From assembly GCF_021391535.1 (NCBI RefSeq), contig NZ_CP090066.1, positions 1,625,501-1,689,500 of the forward strand: DNA of 64,000 nucleotides. Reading direction: 5' to 3'. Positions 43,128 through 51,895 of the stretch are shown here, in pieces; position 1 is the first letter of the stretch; the number at the start of each line of letters is the position of its first letter. The position numbers were made by a program, and so were the translations under genes. A model generated the notes under the pieces. It saw only the letters and a list, made by a program, of their open reading frames with translations. It was not told where the DNA came from and ran no database searches. The DNA comes from Aurantimonas sp. HBX-1. Lineage in GTDB: Bacteria > Pseudomonadota > Alphaproteobacteria > Rhizobiales > Rhizobiaceae.

Positions 43128-44743
43128 TCTTCGGCCGCGTCCCCGTCGACGAGGCCGAAGGCGCGATCCTGGCGCATTCGCGCAGCCTGCCGGACCGTCG
43201 GCTGAAGAAGGGCGCCCGGCTCGCGGCGGAGGATCTGACAGCGCTGCGTTCGGCCGGCGTGACGGAGATCGTCGCCGCCCGGCTCGATCCGGGCGACCTC
43301 GCCGAGGATGCGGCGGCCGCGGCGATCGGCGATGCGCTCCGCGCGGCGGGGATCCGGGTGGCGGAGGCGGCGACCGGGCGGTGCAACCTCCATGCCGAGA
43401 CGGCCGGCCTGTTTCTGCCCGATCGCCGTGTCGTCGACGCCCTGAACGCCATCGACCCGGGTATCACGCTGGCGACGCTGGACGAATACGAGCCGGTGGA
43501 AGCCGGCCGGATGGTGGCGACCGTCAAGATCATCCCGCTTGCGGTGGCCGGCGCCGCGGTCGAGGCGGCGCTGGCGCTGCTGCGGGAGGCACCCGCCTTC
43601 CGGCTCGCGCCCTGGCGGCCCCGGCGCTTGGCGCTGATCCAGACCGAGCTTCCCGGGGTGAAGCCGAGCGTGCTCGACAAGACCCGCAAGGCGACCGAGG
43701 CGCGGCTTGCCCCGACCGGCAGCCGCATCGTCAGCGAGCGCCGCTGCCCGCACGACACCGACGCGCTAGCAGCGCTGCTGGCAGAGCCGGGCGACGCCGA
43801 TCTGACGCTGGTCTTCGGCGCCTCGGCGGTGATCGACCGGGGCGACGTCATCCCGGCGGCGATCGAGGCGGCCGGCGGCACGGTGGAGCATCTCGGCATG
43901 CCGGTCGATCCGGGCAATCTCCTGCTGCTCGGCCGGCTCGGCGGGCAGCCGGTGCTCGGCGCGCCGGGCTGTGCCCGCAGTCCGAAGGAGAACGGCTTCG
44001 ACTGGGTGCTGCAGCGCATCCTGGCCGACGTCCCGGTCACCGCGGCCGATATCCGCCGCATGGGCGTCGGCGGGCTGCTGATGGAGATCGCCTCGCGGCC
44101 ACAGCCGCGCGAGGCGGAGACCGCGGCGGCGGAGCCGGTGGTCGATATCGTCGTGCTCGCCGCAGGGCGTTCCAGCCGCATGGGCGGCCCGAACAAGCTG
44201 CTGGCGACCTTCGGCGGCGTCCCGTTGATCCGCCGGTCGGTGGAGACGGCGCTCGCCGCCTGCAACGCTGGGCGGGTGCGGGTGGTGGTAGGGCACATGC
44301 AGGCGGCGATCGAGGCGTCGCTCGCGGGACTGCCGATCGAGATCGTCGCCAACCCGGACTTCGAGGCCGGGCTTTCGACCTCGCTGAAGGCCGGCTTCGC
44401 TGCCTCGGCCACGGCGGACGGCGTGCTGGTCATGCTGGCAGACCAGCCGCTGCTGGGTGCCGCCGATCTCGACCGCCTGATCGCCGCGTTCACCGGCGAG
44501 GGCAAGGGCGCCATCGTCGCGGCCACGGATCGCGGCCGGCGCCGCAACCCGGTGATCCTGTCGACCCGCTTTGCCGACGCCATCGCCAGGCTGGCGGGCG
44601 ACGTGGGTGCCGCCCCGGTGATCGCGGCGCATCCGGAGGCGCTGACGGAGATCGAGATCGGCGCGGCGGCCGGCACCGACGTCGACACGCCGGAAGCGCT
44701 GGCGGCAGCCGGCGGGACCCTTACGCCCGCCTTCGCAAACTGA
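43124..44743 (+). CDS. MoeA-like/MobA-like (MocA) fusion protein
   Basis: 539 residues in two parts. Residues ~1-340 resemble molybdopterin-binding proteins (VPVDEAEGAILAHS; KPSVLDKTRKATEARL; a GASAVIDRGDVIP segment). Residues ~345-530 are a MobA/MocA-type nucleotidyltransferase (VVLAAGRSSRMGGPNKLL, MLADQPLLG, RRNPVILS). MocA-type enzymes attach CMP to molybdopterin to make MCD, the cofactor form used by CO dehydrogenase/xanthine-type hydroxylases. The fusion would bind and finish the cofactor. It overlaps the XdhC gene by four bases. Confidence 0.87.
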   Translation: MIFGRVPVDEAEGAILAHSRSLPDRRLKKGARLAAEDLTALRSAGVTEIVAARLDPGDLAEDAAAAAIGDALRAAGIRVAEAATGRCNLHAETAGLFLPDRRVVDALNAIDPGITLATLDEYEPVEAGRMVATVKIIPLAVAGAAVEAALALLREAPAFRLAPWRPRRLALIQTELPGVKPSVLDKTRKATEARLAPTGSRIVSERRCPHDTDALAALLAEPGDADLTLVFGASAVIDRGDVIPAAIEAAGGTVEHLGMPVDPGNLLLLGRLGGQPVLGAPGCARSPKENGFDWVLQRILADVPVTAADIRRMGVGGLLMEIASRPQPREAETAAAEPVVDIVVLAAGRSSRMGGPNKLLATFGGVPLIRRSVETALAACNAGRVRVVVGHMQAAIEASLAGLPIEIVANPDFEAGLSTSLKAGFAASATADGVLVMLADQPLLGAADLDRLIAAFTGEGKGAIVAATDRGRRRNPVILSTRFADAIARLAGDVGAAPVIAAHPEALTEIEIGAAAGTDVDTPEALAAAGGTLTPAFAN

Positions 44744-44788
44744 GTCCGGAGACGGGCGCAAGCCGCTGATACTTAAGGCAATAACCGG

Positions 44789-45706
44789 TCAGTCGGCGAG
44801 ACGTTTGTTCCATGTCTGCCCGACGAGGTCGCAGCCGAAACTATGGTGCGGCTCCTCGCCGACGAGGCTGAATCCGGCCGCCTCATAGAGCCGGCGCGCC
44901 GCGACCAGCACGGAATTCGTCCACAGCGTGATGTCGCTGTAGCCGGCATCAGCCGCGAAGCCGACGGCCCGCCCCACCAGGTTGGCCCCGAGACCCTGGC
45001 CGCGCGCGGACGGCTCGACATAGAGCAGGCGGAGCTTTGCCACGGAGTCGGACTGCCGGACCACGAAGACGGAGCCGACGATCGCGCCATCCTGTTCGGC
45101 AATCCAGCAGCGCTCGCGTTGAGCATCGAAATGGCTGGCGAAATCCGACACGATGCGGGCGACCAGCGCCTCGTAGGTCCAGTCGAAACCGTACTCGCTG
45201 GCGTAGAGAACGGCCTGGCGATGCGTGACCCAGGCGAGATCGCCGACGGCGGGATCACGCAGGACCGGCGCTGTCCGTCGTCCCTCGATGAGGCGGCGAA
45301 GTTCCTTCATGGCTGCCACCAGCCTCTGGCGATCCTCTTGCGCCAGCGGGGCCAGCCAGGCGGCAACGGCTTCCGCCGATGCGGCGTCGAGTTCGGCGAA
45401 GACTTCCGCGCCCTTGTCGGTCAGGCCGAGAACGGACCGCCGCTGGTCATGGCTGGAGGGTGAACGGACCACGAGCCCTTGCCCTTCCAGCGCTTTCAGC
45501 ATGCGGCTGAGCAGTCCCTGATCCATGTCGAGCGAGCGGGCAAGGTCGATGGCGGCGGCACTGGTGCGTGTCGCGATCTCATAGATGAGACGCGCCTGGC
45601 CGAGCGTGTACGGCGTCTTGAGCAGCCCCTCCTCGAGAAGGCCGATCTGCCGTGTGTAGAAGCGATTGAAGTCGCGGACGGCAGCGATCTCGTCGGACAA
45701 CGCCAT
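44789..45706 (-). CDS. MarR-GNAT bifunctional regulator
   Basis: 305 residues in two domains. Residues ~1-140 are a MarR-type winged helix (LGQARLIYEIATR, LDMDQGLLSRMLKALEGQGLV, RRSVLGLTDKGAEV). Residues ~150-300 are a GNAT acetyltransferase (LRLLYVEPSARGQGLGANLV, with the Q/RxxGxG/A acetyl-CoA loop, then VAARRLYEAAGF). Such fusions repress their own and neighbouring genes and may acetylate a small molecule. A perfect inverted repeat 43 bp upstream is the likely operator. GGAGG precedes ATG 45706. Confidence 0.9.
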   Translation of the reverse strand: MALSDEIAAVRDFNRFYTRQIGLLEEGLLKTPYTLGQARLIYEIATRTSAAAIDLARSLDMDQGLLSRMLKALEGQGLVVRSPSSHDQRRSVLGLTDKGAEVFAELDAASAEAVAAWLAPLAQEDRQRLVAAMKELRRLIEGRRTAPVLRDPAVGDLAWVTHRQAVLYASEYGFDWTYEALVARIVSDFASHFDAQRERCWIAEQDGAIVGSVFVVRQSDSVAKLRLLYVEPSARGQGLGANLVGRAVGFAADAGYSDITLWTNSVLVAARRLYEAAGFSLVGEEPHHSFGCDLVGQTWNKRLAD

Positions 45707-45748
45707 GCGAGGCCTCCGGAGGGAGAGAGGCTTCATCATTTCTGAAAC

Positions 45749-45763
45749 CTTGACATAGTCAAG
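45749..45763. promoter_or_regulatory. Candidate MarR-family operator, perfect inverted repeat
   Basis: CTTGAC-ATA-GTCAAG, a 15-bp perfect palindrome in the divergent region between the MarR-GNAT gene and an SDR gene (43 bp and 81 bp from their starts). Size and position fit a MarR dimer site acting on both genes. Confidence 0.7.
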
Positions 45764-45843
45764 TGTTTGCGGGCCGCGCGTCCGTGTCGCACTTGCAGCT
45801 TCCGCGCCGCGGCGCATCTGCCGGCCCTTCACCGGAGGGCGGC

Positions 45844-46572
45844 ATGGCGAGATATCTGATCGTGGGCGGACAGGGCGGCGTCGGCGAGGCGATGGCGCGG
45901 CGGCTGGCGGCCTCGGGGCACGACCTTGTCCTGACCGGGCGGACGGCGGACGGCATCGAGCCGCTCGCGGCGGAACTCGGCGCCCAGCCGGTCGTGCTCG
46001 ACGTCCTCGACGATGCCGGCATCCGGCGCCTGGCGGACTTTGCGACCGAGCCGCTCGACGGTCTCGTCTATGCGGCGGGCACGATCACGCTGAAGCCGTT
46101 CGACCGGCTCGGCGAGGACGACTTCCTCAACGATTTCAGGATCAACGCGCTCGGGGCGGCGAAAGTGATTCAGGTCCTGCTGCCAGGGCTGAAGGCCGCC
46201 CCCGGCGGCGCCAGCGTGCTGCTGTTCTCGACCGTCGCCGTCGACCAGGGCTTTGCCGCGCACGCCTCGATCGCCATGGCGAAGGGCGCGGTGGTCGGCC
46301 TGGTCAGGTCGCTGGCGGCGGAGTTCGCGCCGCAGATCCGGGTCAACGCCATCGCGCCGTCGCTGCTCGACACGAAGCTCGGCCGTACCGTCGCCGGATC
46401 GCCGCGCATGGCGGAGGCGGTGGCGAGCCTGCACCCGATCCCGCGGCTCGGCACCACCGGCGACATCGCCGCCATGGGCGAGTTGCTGCTTACGGAGGCG
46501 GGGGCGTGGATCACCGGGCAGGTGATCGGCATCGACGGCGGCCGCTCGCGGCTGCGCACGCCGCGCGGCTGA
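45844..46572 (+). CDS. Short-chain dehydrogenase-like protein lacking the catalytic Tyr
   Basis: 242 residues. The nucleotide-binding glycine loop is intact (VGGQGGVGEA), as are the NNAG-equivalent (YAAGTI), catalytic Ser (FSTVAV) and C-terminal GQVIGIDGG. But where the SDR YxxxK active site is expected, the sequence is S-I-A-M-A-K: the Tyr is Ile and the Lys remains. It may therefore bind NAD(P) without normal oxidoreductase action, or use another residue. Divergent from the MarR-GNAT gene across its operator. Confidence 0.8.
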   Translation: MARYLIVGGQGGVGEAMARRLAASGHDLVLTGRTADGIEPLAAELGAQPVVLDVLDDAGIRRLADFATEPLDGLVYAAGTITLKPFDRLGEDDFLNDFRINALGAAKVIQVLLPGLKAAPGGASVLLFSTVAVDQGFAAHASIAMAKGAVVGLVRSLAAEFAPQIRVNAIAPSLLDTKLGRTVAGSPRMAEAVASLHPIPRLGTTGDIAAMGELLLTEAGAWITGQVIGIDGGRSRLRTPRG

Positions 46573-46614
46573 GCGTTTCGCCGCACCGCTGCCGGCTTGC
46601 CAGACGGCGGCCGC

Positions 46615-46629
46615 TTAAGCCATTGTTAA
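46615..46629 (+). promoter_or_regulatory. Perfect CtrA-binding site upstream of usg
   Basis: TTAA-N7-TTAA (46615-46618 and 46626-46629), followed by CCAC, the full CtrA consensus. TTAA is rare in this high-GC DNA. The site is 65 bp upstream of usg. Confidence 0.72.
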
Positions 46630-46693
46630 CCACTTGCGCCGCAGCATTTGTCTGCCGGCCTCTGTCCGGCTGGCGCTGCGATGGGGTGCGCCG

Positions 46694-46978
46694 ATGACCA
46701 CGACCAGAACTGCCGACCCGCAATTCGTCCGCATGCTCGGGGGCTACGGCCTCACGAGCGCCGAGGTGCTGTACCGGATGCCGGATCATCCGAGCTTCCT
46801 GCAGAGCTTCTTCTGGCAGTTCGAGGATCTGGCGCCCGACTATCCTCGGCTGAAGCAGTTCCTCGACCATTGGGAGCGCGAGGTCGAGGCGGCAATCCAC
46901 TCGGTGCGGGTGATGCACGCAGGCCTGATCAAGCCGCGCGAGGTGCGGCTGGTGAAGGATGGCGGTCTGCTCCACTGA
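46694..46978 (+). CDS. usg: Usg family protein
   Basis: 94 residues of the Usg family of alphaproteobacteria: MLGGYGLTSAEVLYRMPDHP, FFWQFEDLAPDYPRL and HSVRVMHAGLIKPRE are the typical blocks. The family was named for a gene upstream of trpF-like genes in some species; its molecular role is unknown. ATG 46694 is preferred to one at 46634. A perfect CtrA box lies upstream, suggesting cell-cycle control. Confidence 0.88.
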   Translation: MTTTRTADPQFVRMLGGYGLTSAEVLYRMPDHPSFLQSFFWQFEDLAPDYPRLKQFLDHWEREVEAAIHSVRVMHAGLIKPREVRLVKDGGLLH

Positions 46979-46990
46979 CCGGGCGGCGGC

Positions 46991-48037
46991 TCAGCCCGTG
47001 GCCTCCTCCGCGGCGGTCTTCAGCGGGTTGAACTCGAAGGTGGCGCGGATGACGCCATGGTCGTTCGACCCGAGGTCGCGATGCTCCTCGAAGTTCAGGT
47101 GGTCGTTCTGGACGACGAGGTCCTTGAAGCTCCAGATGCGCCGGCGGCTGTTGTCGTAGAATTCCTGGCTGACCAGGATCTGGTCCAGCGATTCCCGCTC
47201 GTTCTGGAAGACGTGGGTGTAGTAGACGTCGCGCGTGCTGCGATATTGCTGCAGGGTCTGGGCTGTATAGAGATCCGTGTCGCCGCCGCCGGTCTGGAAG
47301 CCCATGAGATAGCGCGGCTGGCCGGTGAGGATGTTCAGGGTGTTGCTGAGCAGCCCGTCATTGACGTCGCCGAGGACGACGACCGGATCGTTGGTGCCCT
47401 TCATCAGCTTCGTCAGGATCATCCGCAGCGCCGTCGCCTCGGCGGTGCGCCGGATGGTGGAGAGGCCGCCGCCGATCGCTTCGGCATAGGGGGAGTGCAC
47501 CGGCGGCTGGTACCACGGCTCGCGAAAGATCTGCGTCGGCGCCTTCGACTTCAGGTGGCAGACGAAGACGTGGATCGCGGCCGCGTTCGCCACCGGCTTG
47601 ATCCGGAAGTGCAGGACCGGTCGGGAAAATCCGGTGACCGACACCGAGATATCGCTGGTCTGCTCGTCGTCGCCGCCGCTGCGCAGCACGAAGTCGTCCG
47701 GGAAGTGCTCGATCCACTCCGGATCGCTCGCGAGGATCTCGTTCCTGACCGCCCCGGCGCAGACGATGCGCGTGCCGTCATGGCCGGGCGGGACCAGCGC
47801 CGTGTAGCCCTGCTCCATCCCTGCCGCGCTCAGGACGTCGCCGAGGGCGTCGCCGTGCCAGAGCTCCTGGAAGCCGTAGACATCGGACCGCAGGGTTTTC
47901 AGCTGCCGGGCCGTGTAGTCGATCTTGGCGTCGTATTCTTCCAGAGTCCAGGGTCGGCTCGACTTGTAGAGCGGCAGTCCCGGCCTGTTGAGATTGAGAA
48001 GGTTAAAGGTCGTAAAGCTTAACCGGGGCCTGGGCAT
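46991..48037 (-). CDS. Endonuclease/exonuclease/phosphatase family protein
   Basis: 348 residues with no signal peptide. EEP-fold residues: N-terminal FTTFNLLNLN, catalytic Glu in YGFQELWHG, then VCHLKSK, VLGDVND and a C-terminal SNDHGVI with the His. Members cleave DNA, RNA or phosphodiesters; substrate unknown. Start 48037 is preferred to an upstream ATG at 48100. Convergent with usg, with 12 bases between their ends. Confidence 0.84.
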   Translation of the reverse strand: MPRPRLSFTTFNLLNLNRPGLPLYKSSRPWTLEEYDAKIDYTARQLKTLRSDVYGFQELWHGDALGDVLSAAGMEQGYTALVPPGHDGTRIVCAGAVRNEILASDPEWIEHFPDDFVLRSGGDDEQTSDISVSVTGFSRPVLHFRIKPVANAAAIHVFVCHLKSKAPTQIFREPWYQPPVHSPYAEAIGGGLSTIRRTAEATALRMILTKLMKGTNDPVVVLGDVNDGLLSNTLNILTGQPRYLMGFQTGGGDTDLYTAQTLQQYRSTRDVYYTHVFQNERESLDQILVSQEFYDNSRRRIWSFKDLVVQNDHLNFEEHRDLGSNDHGVIRATFEFNPLKTAAEEATG

Positions 48038-48140
48038 GTCGAATCCAGTGTAACGAAACGACGATATGCTTACGATATACCGCGCGTTTCCCTGCGGCAA
48101 GCGGCCGCCGGCTGTTATTTCGAGGATGGAAGAGCCGGCT

Positions 48141-48920
48141 TCAGATGAGCCTGAGGCCTTTCAGGCTGGCATGGCCGGCCTTGCCGATGATGATGTGGTC
48201 GTGAAGCTCGATGCCCAGCGGCCGGGCGATCTCGGCGATGGTCCGGGTCATCTCGATATCGGCGCGGGAGGGCGTCGGGTCGCCGGAGGGGTGGTTGTGC
48301 ACCAGGATGATCGCGGTGGCCGACAGTTCGAGCGCCCGGCGGACCACTTCGCGGGGATAGACCGGCGTGTGGTCGACAGTGCCGGTGCCCTGCACCTCGT
48401 CGGCGATCAGGGCATTCTTCTTGTCGAGGAACAGGATGCGGAACTGCTCGCGGCTCTCGTGCGCCATCGCGGCCGTGCAGTAGTCGAGCACCGCCGCCCA
48501 GGAGGACAGCACCTCCCGCCGCCGGACCGCCGAGCGCATGGCCCGCTGGTTGATGGCGGCGACGATGGAGAGGTCGAGGGCCACAGCGTCCTTCACCCCG
48601 GCGACCTCGGTGAGCCGGCGGCGCGGCGCGTTGAGCACCTCGGCAAGCGAGCCGAAGCGCGCGATAAGCGCCTTGGCGATCGGCTTGACGTCGCGGCGCG
48701 GGATCGTCCGGAACAGGATCAGCTCGAGCAGTTCGTAGTCGGCGAGGGCATCGGCGCCCGCCGCGGCGAAGCGCTCGCGTAGCCGGTCGCGGTGGCCGTC
48801 GTGGTGCGGAGCGGGCGAGGCCTGCCGGTCGCTGCCCGTAGCGTCGGGAGAATGCCGGCTCGAACCGGCTTCCGAGAGACCCGGCAGTTCGGTTTCCTCC
48901 TCGGGGCCGGCGGGCGACAT
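48141..48920 (-). CDS. radC: RadC family JAMM/MPN+ protein
   Basis: 259 residues. The N-terminal ~60 residues are disordered and charged. A helix-hairpin-helix region follows (LTEVAGVKDAVA), then the MPN+/JAMM domain with the metal-binding HNHPSGDPTPSRAD motif. The old DNA-repair assignment of RadC is not supported; the domain suggests a metalloprotease-like or nuclease role. Start ATG 48920 is five bases downstream of the map stop, so it is transcribed with map. Confidence 0.93.
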   Translation of the reverse strand: MSPAGPEEETELPGLSEAGSSRHSPDATGSDRQASPAPHHDGHRDRLRERFAAAGADALADYELLELILFRTIPRRDVKPIAKALIARFGSLAEVLNAPRRRLTEVAGVKDAVALDLSIVAAINQRAMRSAVRRREVLSSWAAVLDYCTAAMAHESREQFRILFLDKKNALIADEVQGTGTVDHTPVYPREVVRRALELSATAIILVHNHPSGDPTPSRADIEMTRTIAEIARPLGIELHDHIIIGKAGHASLKGLRLI

Positions 48921-48925
48921 GGCGG

Positions 48926-49777
48926 CTAGTCGGCCGGGCTGGCCGGGTCGTCGGCGGCGAGCCCGGGCGTATGCAGACCGGCCGGCGAGAGCGTGAAGAC
49001 CTCGCAGCCCGTCTCGGTGACGCCCACCGTGTGCTCGTATTGCGCCGACAGCGAACGGTCCCGCGTCACCGCGGTCCAGCCGTCGTTGAGGATCTTCACG
49101 TGCGGCCGGCCGATATTGATCATCGGCTCGATGGTGAAGATCATGCCGGGGCGCATTTCCGGACCTTCGCCGCGGCGGCCGTAATGCAGAATGTTCGGCG
49201 CGTCGTGGAACAAGCGACCGACGCCGTGGCCGCAGAAGTCGCGCACCACCGAGCAGCGCTCGGCCTCGGCGAAGGTCTGGATCGCCTCCCCGATATCGCC
49301 GATGTTTCCGCCCGGGCGGACCTGCTCGATGCCCAGCAGCAGCGAGCGATAGGTGACGTCGCACAGCCGCTCGGCCGCCCGCTTGATCCGGCCGACCGGG
49401 TACATGCGCGAGGAGTCGCCGTGCCAGCCGTCGACGATCAGCGTCACGTCGATATTGACGATGTCGCCTTCCTTGAGCGGCTTGTCGTTCGGGATGCCGT
49501 GGCAGACGACATGGTTGATCGAGGTGCAGACGCTCTTGGTGTAGCCGCGATAGTTCAGCGTCGCCGGGACCGCGTCGTTGGCGATGGCGAAATCGTAGAC
49601 GAACCGGTCGATCGCCTCGGTCGGCAGCCCCGGCTCGACGATCGCCGCCAGCTCGTCGAGGCATCGCGCCGTCAACTGGCAGGCGCGGCGCATGCCGTCG
49701 AAGGCCGCCGCGTCGTAGAGCCGGATCGCGCCGGTGTTGCGCGTCGGGTTGGCTTCGGCTGCGAGATAGGTGGTCAT
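48926..49777 (-). CDS. map: Type I methionine aminopeptidase
   Basis: 283 residues. Metal ligands and active-site motifs in order: HVVCHGIP, IDVTLIVDGWHGD, GHGVGRLFHDAP, FTIEPM and EHTVGVTETG. It removes the initiator Met from nascent proteins; it is essential in most bacteria. Start 49777 (MTTYLAAEANP) is preferred to an upstream ATG at 49840. The map-radC pair is conserved in Rhizobiales. Confidence 0.97.
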   Translation of the reverse strand: MTTYLAAEANPTRNTGAIRLYDAAAFDGMRRACQLTARCLDELAAIVEPGLPTEAIDRFVYDFAIANDAVPATLNYRGYTKSVCTSINHVVCHGIPNDKPLKEGDIVNIDVTLIVDGWHGDSSRMYPVGRIKRAAERLCDVTYRSLLLGIEQVRPGGNIGDIGEAIQTFAEAERCSVVRDFCGHGVGRLFHDAPNILHYGRRGEGPEMRPGMIFTIEPMINIGRPHVKILNDGWTAVTRDRSLSAQYEHTVGVTETGCEVFTLSPAGLHTPGLAADDPASPAD

Positions 49778-49889
49778 GGGCGATGCTGCCGGTCGACGAT
49801 CGGGACGGAAAAGGGCGGGACGTTCACGCTGATGTCGCACCGAACCGGCCCTGCTTCAACCCCTGGTGCCGCAGGCAACGGAGCGTAGC

Positions 49890-51722
49890 CTACGCCATGA
49901 CCTTCACGTATGAGCCCGGCGCATCCTCGATCGGCTTCAGCTTGCGGCCGCCCGGCTTGCGCGCCTTGACCTTCGGCCCGGACTGGGGCGCCAGCCATTC
50001 CTGCCAGTGCGGCCACCAGGAGCCGGGCGTTTCGGCGGCGGCGAGCAGCCAGTCCTCGTAGCTGCGGCCGATGTCGGGCGAGGGGCCGGTCCAGAACTGG
50101 TACTTCTGCTTGGCCGGCGGATTGACAACGCCGGCGATGTGACCGGAGCCGGTGAGGACGAAGGTGACGTCCGAGCCGAAGGCGAGGCTGCCGACATAGA
50201 CGCTGCGCGCCGGCGCGATGTGGTCTTCCTTGGTGGCGAGGTTGTAGATCGGGATGTCGACCGTCGACAGGTCGAGCCGGCGGCCGCCGATCTCCATCCT
50301 GCCGTGCGACAGGTTGTTCTCGAGATAGCAGTTGCGCAGGTAGAACAGGTGGTTGGCCTTCGGCATGCGGGTGGAATCGGCGTTCCAGTAGAGCAGGTCG
50401 AAGGGCAGGGGCTCCTTGCCCTTGAGATAGTTGTTGACGAAATACGGCCAGATCAGATCGCCGGACCGCAGCATGTTGAAGGCCGTGGCCATCTGCGAGC
50501 CGTCGAGATAGCCCTTGGCGTCCATGGACCGCTCGATCAGCTTCAGCTGCGCCTCGTCGACGAAGACCTTCAGGTCGCCGGCATGGGTAAAGTCGATCTG
50601 GGTGGTCAGGAAGGTGGCGGAGCGGATGCGCTCGTCGCCGCCGGCCTTGAGATAGGCCAGCGAGGCGCCAAGCAGCGTGCCGCCGACGCAGTAGCCGACG
50701 GCGTTGACCTCGCGCTGGCCGGTCGCCGCCTCGATCGTGTCGAGGGCGAAGACGATGCCTTCCTCGATATAGGCCTGCCAGTCCTTCTCGGCCTGCTTCT
50801 CGGACGGATTCACCCAGGAGACGACGAAGACCGTGTGGCCCTGGCCGACCAGCCAGGCGATCAGCGACTTCTCGGGGTTCAGGTCGAGGATGTAGAACTT
50901 GTTGATCCAGGGCGGCACGATCAGCAGCGGCCGCTTGAACACCGTCTCGGTCTGCGGCGCGTACTGGATGATCTGGCAGACGTCGTTCTGGGCGACGACC
51001 TTGCCGGGGGTCACCGCCATGTCGCGACCGACCTTGAAGGCCGAATAGTCCGCCTGCCGCAGCTTCAGCGTGCCGTGCCCGGCGGCCATGTCCTCGGCGA
51101 ACATCTTCATGCCGCGGACGAGGTTCTCGCCGTTGCAGGCGACGGTCTCGCGATACAGCTCGGGATTGGTGACGACGAAGTTGGACGGCGAGATGGCGTT
51201 CGATATCTGCCGCACGTAGAAGGCCGCCTTCTGGCGGGTGTGCGGGTCGAGCCCCTCGGCCTTGTCCACCAGGTCGTCGGCCCATCGGGCCGTGGTCAGA
51301 TAGGCCTGCTTGATGAAGTCGAAGAACGGGTGGTTCTGCCATTCGGCGTCGGCAAACCGCTTGTCGCCGGTGGCCGGGGCGATCGGCGGCAGGTCGGTGT
51401 CGCCCGCCAGGCGCCGTATCGAGTTGTTCCACACGGCCATGTAGCCGGCGAAGAGATTGGTTTGCGCCTCGATGGCGCGAGCCGGGTCGGTGAGCCAGTA
51501 TTCGGATACCTTGGACAAGGTGGTCACCAGTTCGCTCATCGGCAGCGGGCCGCTGTCGACGACCTCGCCCTTTTCGCGCGGCTCGACCCATGCTGCGGCC
51601 GCCTTGCCGATCTGCTCCAGCATGCGCGCCATGTTGCGCGCGAAGGCTTCCGGATCGCGGACGACGTAGTCGTCGCCGATCGGTCCGGGGCCCTTGCCTT
51701 CGTGCGGCTGCTTGGCCGTCAT
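49890..51722 (-). CDS. phaC: Class I poly(3-hydroxyalkanoate) synthase
   Basis: 610 residues, full-length class I PhaC. Lipase-like box GYCVGG with the nucleophilic Cys, catalytic Asp (LATKEDHIAP region) and His, and the FLxRNxYLENNL-type stretch (FYLRNCYLENNL). It polymerises (R)-3-hydroxybutyryl-CoA into PHB on granule surfaces. phaA/phaB are not next to it. The upstream 173 bp is shared with a divergent lipoprotein gene. Confidence 0.97.
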   Translation of the reverse strand: MTAKQPHEGKGPGPIGDDYVVRDPEAFARNMARMLEQIGKAAAAWVEPREKGEVVDSGPLPMSELVTTLSKVSEYWLTDPARAIEAQTNLFAGYMAVWNNSIRRLAGDTDLPPIAPATGDKRFADAEWQNHPFFDFIKQAYLTTARWADDLVDKAEGLDPHTRQKAAFYVRQISNAISPSNFVVTNPELYRETVACNGENLVRGMKMFAEDMAAGHGTLKLRQADYSAFKVGRDMAVTPGKVVAQNDVCQIIQYAPQTETVFKRPLLIVPPWINKFYILDLNPEKSLIAWLVGQGHTVFVVSWVNPSEKQAEKDWQAYIEEGIVFALDTIEAATGQREVNAVGYCVGGTLLGASLAYLKAGGDERIRSATFLTTQIDFTHAGDLKVFVDEAQLKLIERSMDAKGYLDGSQMATAFNMLRSGDLIWPYFVNNYLKGKEPLPFDLLYWNADSTRMPKANHLFYLRNCYLENNLSHGRMEIGGRRLDLSTVDIPIYNLATKEDHIAPARSVYVGSLAFGSDVTFVLTGSGHIAGVVNPPAKQKYQFWTGPSPDIGRSYEDWLLAAAETPGSWWPHWQEWLAPQSGPKVKARKPGGRKLKPIEDAPGSYVKVMA

Positions 51723-51895
51723 CCTTCGTCCTCCCGTAATGCCCGTCGCCGACTTTTCTCGCGCCCGATCCGGCTACGCCTGCGGCGCCATCCGGCCCGC
51801 GCGGCGGCGCCTCGACATTCGCGCCGTGTCGCTTTGTAAACGGTCACTCTCTAGGATATGAGACAAAGTGCTGTTTCAAGAAGGCCCTTCTGGCA

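Noticed and set aside
48001..48024. GGTTAA...TTAACC inverted repeat near the EEP gene start considered as CtrA site
   Set aside because: Spacing is 12 bases, not the 7 needed, and it lies inside the coding sequence of the EEP gene.
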